DNA from: UBA1081 sp964443825
Lineage (GTDB): Bacteria; Bacillota; Clostridia; Oscillospirales; Acutalibacteraceae
Assembly: GCA_964443825.1 (NCBI GenBank)
Contig: CAYUEV010000048.1
Span: 1 to 9,646, forward strand
DNA: 9,646 bases
Direction of reading: 5' to 3'
Part shown: positions 6,211 to 9,646 of the stretch, one piece after another
How positions within the stretch are numbered: position 1 is the first letter of the stretch
Layout of the letters: each line of letters opens with the position of its first letter
Notes under the pieces: model-generated
The model's input: the letters and a program-made list of their open reading frames with translations, nothing else
What the model was told of the DNA's origin: nothing
Database searches by the model: none
Position numbers and translations under genes: made by a program

Positions 6211-7421
6211 AAATTAACGAAAACTTTTTAAAAGTTAAAAATAACTACCTTTTTTCGGATATTTCCAAAAAAGTAAAGGCTTACGGCGAAAGTCACCCCG
6301 ACAAAGATATTATCCGCCTGGGGATAGGCGACGTCACAAGGCCTTTGCCCAAAGTCGTGGTCGACAGCTTAAAAAAAGCCGCCGACGAAATGGGGAACGA
6401 GAGTACTTTTAAGGGCTACCCGCCGGAGTGGGGCTACGATTTCCTAAAATCCGCCATAAACGAAAACGACTATAAATCCCGGGGCGTCAATATCTCCGAC
6501 GACGAGATTTTCGTAAGCGACGGAGCTAAAAGCGACTGCGGGAATATCGGCGACATATTTTCAAAAGACAATATCGTAGCGGTATGCGATCCCATTTACC
6601 CCGTGTACGTGGATACGAACGTCTTTTCGGGAAGAGCGGGGGATTTAAGCGAAAACGGAAAGTGGAGCGGCTTTTACTACATGCCGTGCGTAAAGGAGAA
6701 CGGTTTTATACCCGACCTTCCCAAAACTCACGTTGACATGATTTATCTTTGCTTCCCCAACAACCCGACCGGGGCGGCGATCACCGGGAAAGAGCTTAAA
6801 AAGTGGGTCGATTACGCCAATTTAGAGGGAAGCGTAATCCTATACGACGCCGCGTATGAGGCTTTTATTACGGAGGACGACAAGCCGCGCTCAATCTTTG
6901 AAATCGACGGCGCCAAGACCTGCGCCATCGAGTTTAAGAGCTTTTCCAAAACCGCTGGCTTTACGGGCGTCAGATGCGCTTATACCGTAATCCCCCATGA
7001 GCTTAAGGTGAACGGAACCGAGCTTAACGCCTTATGGGCCAGAAGACAGGCGACAAAATTTAACGGCGTGTCTTATATCACCCAAAGAGGCGCTTTGGCG
7101 ACTTACTCCAAAGAGGGCAAAGAGCAGGTTAAGGAAAATCTGACCTACTACAAAGAGAACGCCAATACCATTTACAACGGGCTTAAAAATCTCGGCTACG
7201 ACGTTTCGGGCGGCGTAAACTCCCCTTACATCTGGCTTAAAACGCCCGGCGACATGACTTCGTGGGAGTTTTTCGACAAGCTCTTAAACGAGGCTCAGGT
7301 GGTGGGAACGCCCGGGAGCGGCTTCGGCTCCTTTGGGGAAGGTTATTTCCGTTTGACGTCGTTCGGAACCAAAGAAAAGACAAAAGAAGCGATAGAGAGA
7401 ATAGCCTCTTTAAAATACTAA
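6207..7421 (+). CDS. dapL: LL-diaminopimelate aminotransferase
   Basis: This PLP enzyme (class I/II fold) converts tetrahydrodipicolinate directly to LL-diaminopimelate with glutamate as amino donor, bypassing the succinylase and acetylase routes. It has 404 residues, close to the usual 400-410. Family marks are YLFSDISKKV near residue 14, GIGDVTRPLP at 39-48, CFPNNPTG at 182-189 (Asn186 near the PLP ring), YDAAYEAF with Asp214 and Tyr217, and Lys248 in FSKTAGFTG as the Schiff-base lysine. The start at 6207 has GAGGAG (6196-6201) 5 nt upstream and overlaps dapF's stop by 4 nt. Extending upstream in frame would run into dapF. Pairing with dapF supports the assignment: DapL's product is DapF's substrate. 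Confidence 0.96.
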   Translation: MKINENFLKVKNNYLFSDISKKVKAYGESHPDKDIIRLGIGDVTRPLPKVVVDSLKKAADEMGNESTFKGYPPEWGYDFLKSAINENDYKSRGVNISDDEIFVSDGAKSDCGNIGDIFSKDNIVAVCDPIYPVYVDTNVFSGRAGDLSENGKWSGFYYMPCVKENGFIPDLPKTHVDMIYLCFPNNPTGAAITGKELKKWVDYANLEGSVILYDAAYEAFITEDDKPRSIFEIDGAKTCAIEFKSFSKTAGFTGVRCAYTVIPHELKVNGTELNALWARRQATKFNGVSYITQRGALATYSKEGKEQVKENLTYYKENANTIYNGLKNLGYDVSGGVNSPYIWLKTPGDMTSWEFFDKLLNEAQVVGTPGSGFGSFGEGYFRLTSFGTKEKTKEAIERIASLKY

Positions 7422-7433
7422 AAGGAAAACGAA

Positions 7434-8864
7434 ATGAGAGACAAATACGAGTCGCCGTTTAACGAAAGATACGCGAGCGCCGAGATGAGCTATATATTTT
7501 CGCCCGACTTTAAATTTAAGACGTGGCGGAAATTGTGGATAGTTTTGGCCGAGAGCGAAAAAGAACTCGGTCTTCCCATAACCGACGAGCAGATAGAGGA
7601 GTTAAAAGCCCATAAAGACGATATAAATTACTCCGTCGCCGAGGAAGAGGAAAAACGGCGCAGGCACGACGTGATGTCGCACGTTTACGCTTACGGGGAG
7701 CAGTGCCCCAAAGCGCGGGGGATTATCCACCTGGGCGCGACTTCCTGCTACGTGGGCGACAACACCGACATAATCGCGATGACGGAAGGGCTGAAACTTA
7801 TCGCCAAAAAAATCGCCAACATTCTTTTGGTATTAAGGAATTTCGCTTTAAAATACAAAGACCTTCCCTGCCTCGCCTTCACTCACTGCCAGCCCGCCCA
7901 GCCCACGACGGTTGGGAAACGCGCCTGCCTCTGGGCTCAGGATCTGCTTTTCGACCTTAAAACCGTCGAGGGCATAATCGAGAATATCCCGCTTTTGGGC
8001 TCCAAGGGGACTACCGGCACGGGGGCGAGCTTTTTGGAGCTTTTTGACGGCGACGGCGAAAAAGTAAAAGCTCTCGACAGAAAAATCGCGGAGAAGACGG
8101 GATTTAAAAACGTGATACCCGCGTCGGGTCAGACTTACACGAGAAAAATCGACTTTACGGTTCTTTCGGCTCTGTCGGGCATAGCGCAGTCGGCCTCCAA
8201 ATTTTCAAACGACATAAGGCTTTTGCAGCACATGAAAGAAATCGAGGAGCCGTTCGAGAAGGATCAGATCGGCTCTTCCGCGATGGCGTATAAGCGCAAC
8301 CCGATGAGATGCGAGAGGATGGACTCCCTTTCGCGGCTCGTTATAAACAACCTGCAAAATCCCGCCTTTACGACGGCCTGCCAGTGGTTCGAGAGGACTT
8401 TGGACGACTCCGCCAACAGGAGAACAAGCATTTCCGAAGGATTTTTGGCGACCGACGGGATACTCAATCTCTATTTAAACGTGGCGGACGGTCTTGTGGT
8501 CTATAAGGAAATGATAAAAAAACACCTGATGGAAGAACTTCCGTTTATGGCGACCGAAAATATAATGATGGACGCCGTAAAATTAAAAGGCGGCGACAGG
8601 CAGGCTCTTCACGAGAGAATAAGAGTGCATTCGGCTGAAGCGGGCAAAAACGTTAAAAACGGCAAAGAAAACGACCTTATCGAGAGAATCGCCGGGGACG
8701 AAAGCTTCGGTTTGACCGAGGAGGAAATCAGAAAATCGCTGAACCCCGATAATTTCGTCGGATTGGCGCCTTCGCAGACAGAAGACTTTATAAAAAACGA
8801 AATAGACCCGGCGTTAAAAAAGTACGGCGGAGATCTAAATATAAAAGTCAGTATCGATGTGTAG
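7434..8864 (+). CDS. purB: Adenylosuccinate lyase
   Basis: This is a fumarase/aspartase-superfamily homotetrameric lyase. It cleaves SAICAR to AICAR in purine synthesis and adenylosuccinate to AMP, releasing fumarate. It has 476 residues, the longer form shared with clostridial and animal enzymes rather than the roughly 430-residue Bacillus form. Visible motifs are RHDVMSHV, HLGATSCYVGDNTD, His151 in FTHCQPAQPTT (the residue acting with the general base or acid in the family), and the flexible signature loop GSSAMAYKRNP at 280-290 with the catalytic Ser281/Ser282. AAAGGA (7421-7426) lies 7 nt before the ATG and overlaps dapL's TAA. It ends with an 8-nt overlap into the next gene. It is the only purine gene in the window. 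Confidence 0.96.
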   Translation: MRDKYESPFNERYASAEMSYIFSPDFKFKTWRKLWIVLAESEKELGLPITDEQIEELKAHKDDINYSVAEEEEKRRRHDVMSHVYAYGEQCPKARGIIHLGATSCYVGDNTDIIAMTEGLKLIAKKIANILLVLRNFALKYKDLPCLAFTHCQPAQPTTVGKRACLWAQDLLFDLKTVEGIIENIPLLGSKGTTGTGASFLELFDGDGEKVKALDRKIAEKTGFKNVIPASGQTYTRKIDFTVLSALSGIAQSASKFSNDIRLLQHMKEIEEPFEKDQIGSSAMAYKRNPMRCERMDSLSRLVINNLQNPAFTTACQWFERTLDDSANRRTSISEGFLATDGILNLYLNVADGLVVYKEMIKKHLMEELPFMATENIMMDAVKLKGGDRQALHERIRVHSAEAGKNVKNGKENDLIERIAGDESFGLTEEEIRKSLNPDNFVGLAPSQTEDFIKNEIDPALKKYGGDLNIKVSIDV

Positions 8865-9579
8865 CGATAAAGAAGAAAAGCGCGGTAAAGAGAGAATCGA
8901 AATAATAGACGGGCTCAGGGGAATAGCCGTGGTTTTGATGGTTATTCACCATTTTCTCTACGACCTCGTTTATTTCTTAGGCGCTCCCGAACAGCTTTTT
9001 ACGAATCCCGTTTTCAACGTTCTGCACTATATTTTTTCAGGGGTGTTCATCTCCCTTTGCGGCGTGTCGTCGAATTTTTCCAGAAGCAACATAAAACGCG
9101 GACTGTTTACGCTCGGCTGCGCGTTCGTAATATCGCTAGTAACTTACTTTATGGATATGCCGATAATTTTCGGCGTTCTCCACCTTTTAGCCTTCTGCAT
9201 GATATTTTACGGCCTGACGCATAAAATCTGGGAGAAAATCCCGAAGCCGGTCACTATTATGGCGTCCTGCGTTTTAACCGGAGTATCGGCGTGGTGCGTA
9301 AACAACATCGACATAAACTCCCGCGCGCTGTGGATTTTCGGCTGGGATTACGACGGATTTACGAGTTTCGACTATTTCCCGCTCTTCCCGTGGATTTTCG
9401 TGTTTATTTTCGGCACGGCTTTAGGCTGTTACATCAAAGAAAGAAAATTCCCGGAGAGCTTTTACAAAATAAAAGTCCCCATATTTTCAAAAATCGGGAG
9501 AGTCTCCTTGTGGGTTTATTTGGCGCACCAGCCCGTCCTTTACGGCTTAACGATGTTAATAAAACTGATTTTAAGGTGA
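8857..9579 (+). CDS. DUF1624 membrane protein, HGSNAT-type acetyltransferase-like
   Basis: This 240-residue integral membrane protein has about seven predicted helices, near residues 19-39, 52-70, 83-98, 103-120, 133-150, 172-192 and 215-238. The N-terminal motif RIEIIDGLRGIAVVLMVIHH, followed by FSGVFISLCG and FGVLHLLAF, fits the DUF1624 branch of heparan-alpha-glucosaminide N-acetyltransferase-like proteins. His31/His32 in the first helix are candidate functional residues (inference). The start at 8857 overlaps the end of purB by 8 nt. Only a weak AAAAG lies upstream, so translation probably depends on coupling to purB. No alternative ATG lies between it and the conserved motif. Members are thought to acylate sugars or cell-surface glycans, but the substrate is unknown here. 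Confidence 0.82.
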   Translation: MCSDKEEKRGKERIEIIDGLRGIAVVLMVIHHFLYDLVYFLGAPEQLFTNPVFNVLHYIFSGVFISLCGVSSNFSRSNIKRGLFTLGCAFVISLVTYFMDMPIIFGVLHLLAFCMIFYGLTHKIWEKIPKPVTIMASCVLTGVSAWCVNNIDINSRALWIFGWDYDGFTSFDYFPLFPWIFVFIFGTALGCYIKERKFPESFYKIKVPIFSKIGRVSLWVYLAHQPVLYGLTMLIKLILR

Positions 9580-9646
9580 AATATGAGCGTGGCACGGACT
9601 TTTATTACCCCGAGGATCAGTATGGGATAGCGTGGAACGACCCGCG
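9576..9646 (+). CDS. Fragment matching the C-terminal motif of dTDP-4-dehydrorhamnose 3,5-epimerase, 5' part missing
   Basis: In the frame starting with GTG at 9576, the translation contains TDFYYPEDQYGIAWNDP, which matches the conserved C-terminal TD-Y-PE-D--GI-W-DP block of RfbC/RmlC epimerases. In a complete epimerase this block follows roughly 130 residues of cupin domain. Here the same frame upstream of about 9588 encodes nothing RfbC-like, because it runs through the DUF1624 gene out of frame. No SD precedes the GTG. AAGGTG (9573-9578) would instead serve an ATG at 9583 that opens only 15 codons. This is either a truncated remnant, a recombination or assembly junction, or a different protein sharing the motif. 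It runs off the right edge. Confidence 0.4.
   Translation, partial: MKYERGTDFYYPEDQYGIAWNDP

Noticed and set aside
9583..9630. Short reading frame starting at ATG 9583
   Set aside because: It ends after 15 codons. The overlapping frame carries the recognisable RfbC motif instead.

Overview
This window looks like a chromosomal housekeeping segment from a Bacillota (Clostridia-like) bacterium. The evidence is indirect: strong AGGAGG-type Shine-Dalgarno (SD) sites, a TTG start, consensus sigma-A-type promoters in AT-rich gaps, the DapL aminotransferase route to diaminopimelate, and the long (476-residue) adenylosuccinate lyase type seen in clostridia. No transposase, integrase, tRNA, rRNA, CRISPR array or clear intrinsic terminator was seen.

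Layout. Positions 1-66 hold the 5' end of a minus-strand gene that runs off the left edge. Positions 67-343 are a divergent regulatory gap. It holds an inverted repeat, a consensus TTGACA-N17-TATAAT promoter (150-178), and a leader of about 160 nt ending in an 11-bp hairpin that buries the SD of a CorA-family divalent metal channel gene (344-1282). The hairpin loop can also pair with a segment just upstream, which would make a pseudoknot. An orphan coiled-coil protein gene (1342-1809, minus strand) converges on corA and has its own promoter (1868-1896).

From 2104 onward there is one tightly packed plus-strand cluster: pyrG (CTP synthase), a cytoplasmic DUF4091/GH123-like glycosidase, dapF, dapL, purB, and a seven-helix DUF1624 membrane protein. 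Gaps are 27 nt or less, or genes overlap by 4-8 nt, so it is probably one operon. dapL makes LL-diaminopimelate and dapF epimerises it to meso-diaminopimelate, for peptidoglycan and lysine. pyrG and purB serve pyrimidine and purine synthesis. The glycosidase and the acyltransferase-like membrane protein suggest a link to cell-surface or amino-sugar metabolism, but that is inference. The last 70 bases encode what looks like only the C-terminal part of an RfbC-type dTDP-sugar epimerase, with no room for its N-terminus.

The most interesting signal is the structured leader upstream of corA. I could not match it to a riboswitch class I know. The rest is mostly conserved metabolism, with a glycosidase of unknown substrate embedded in it.
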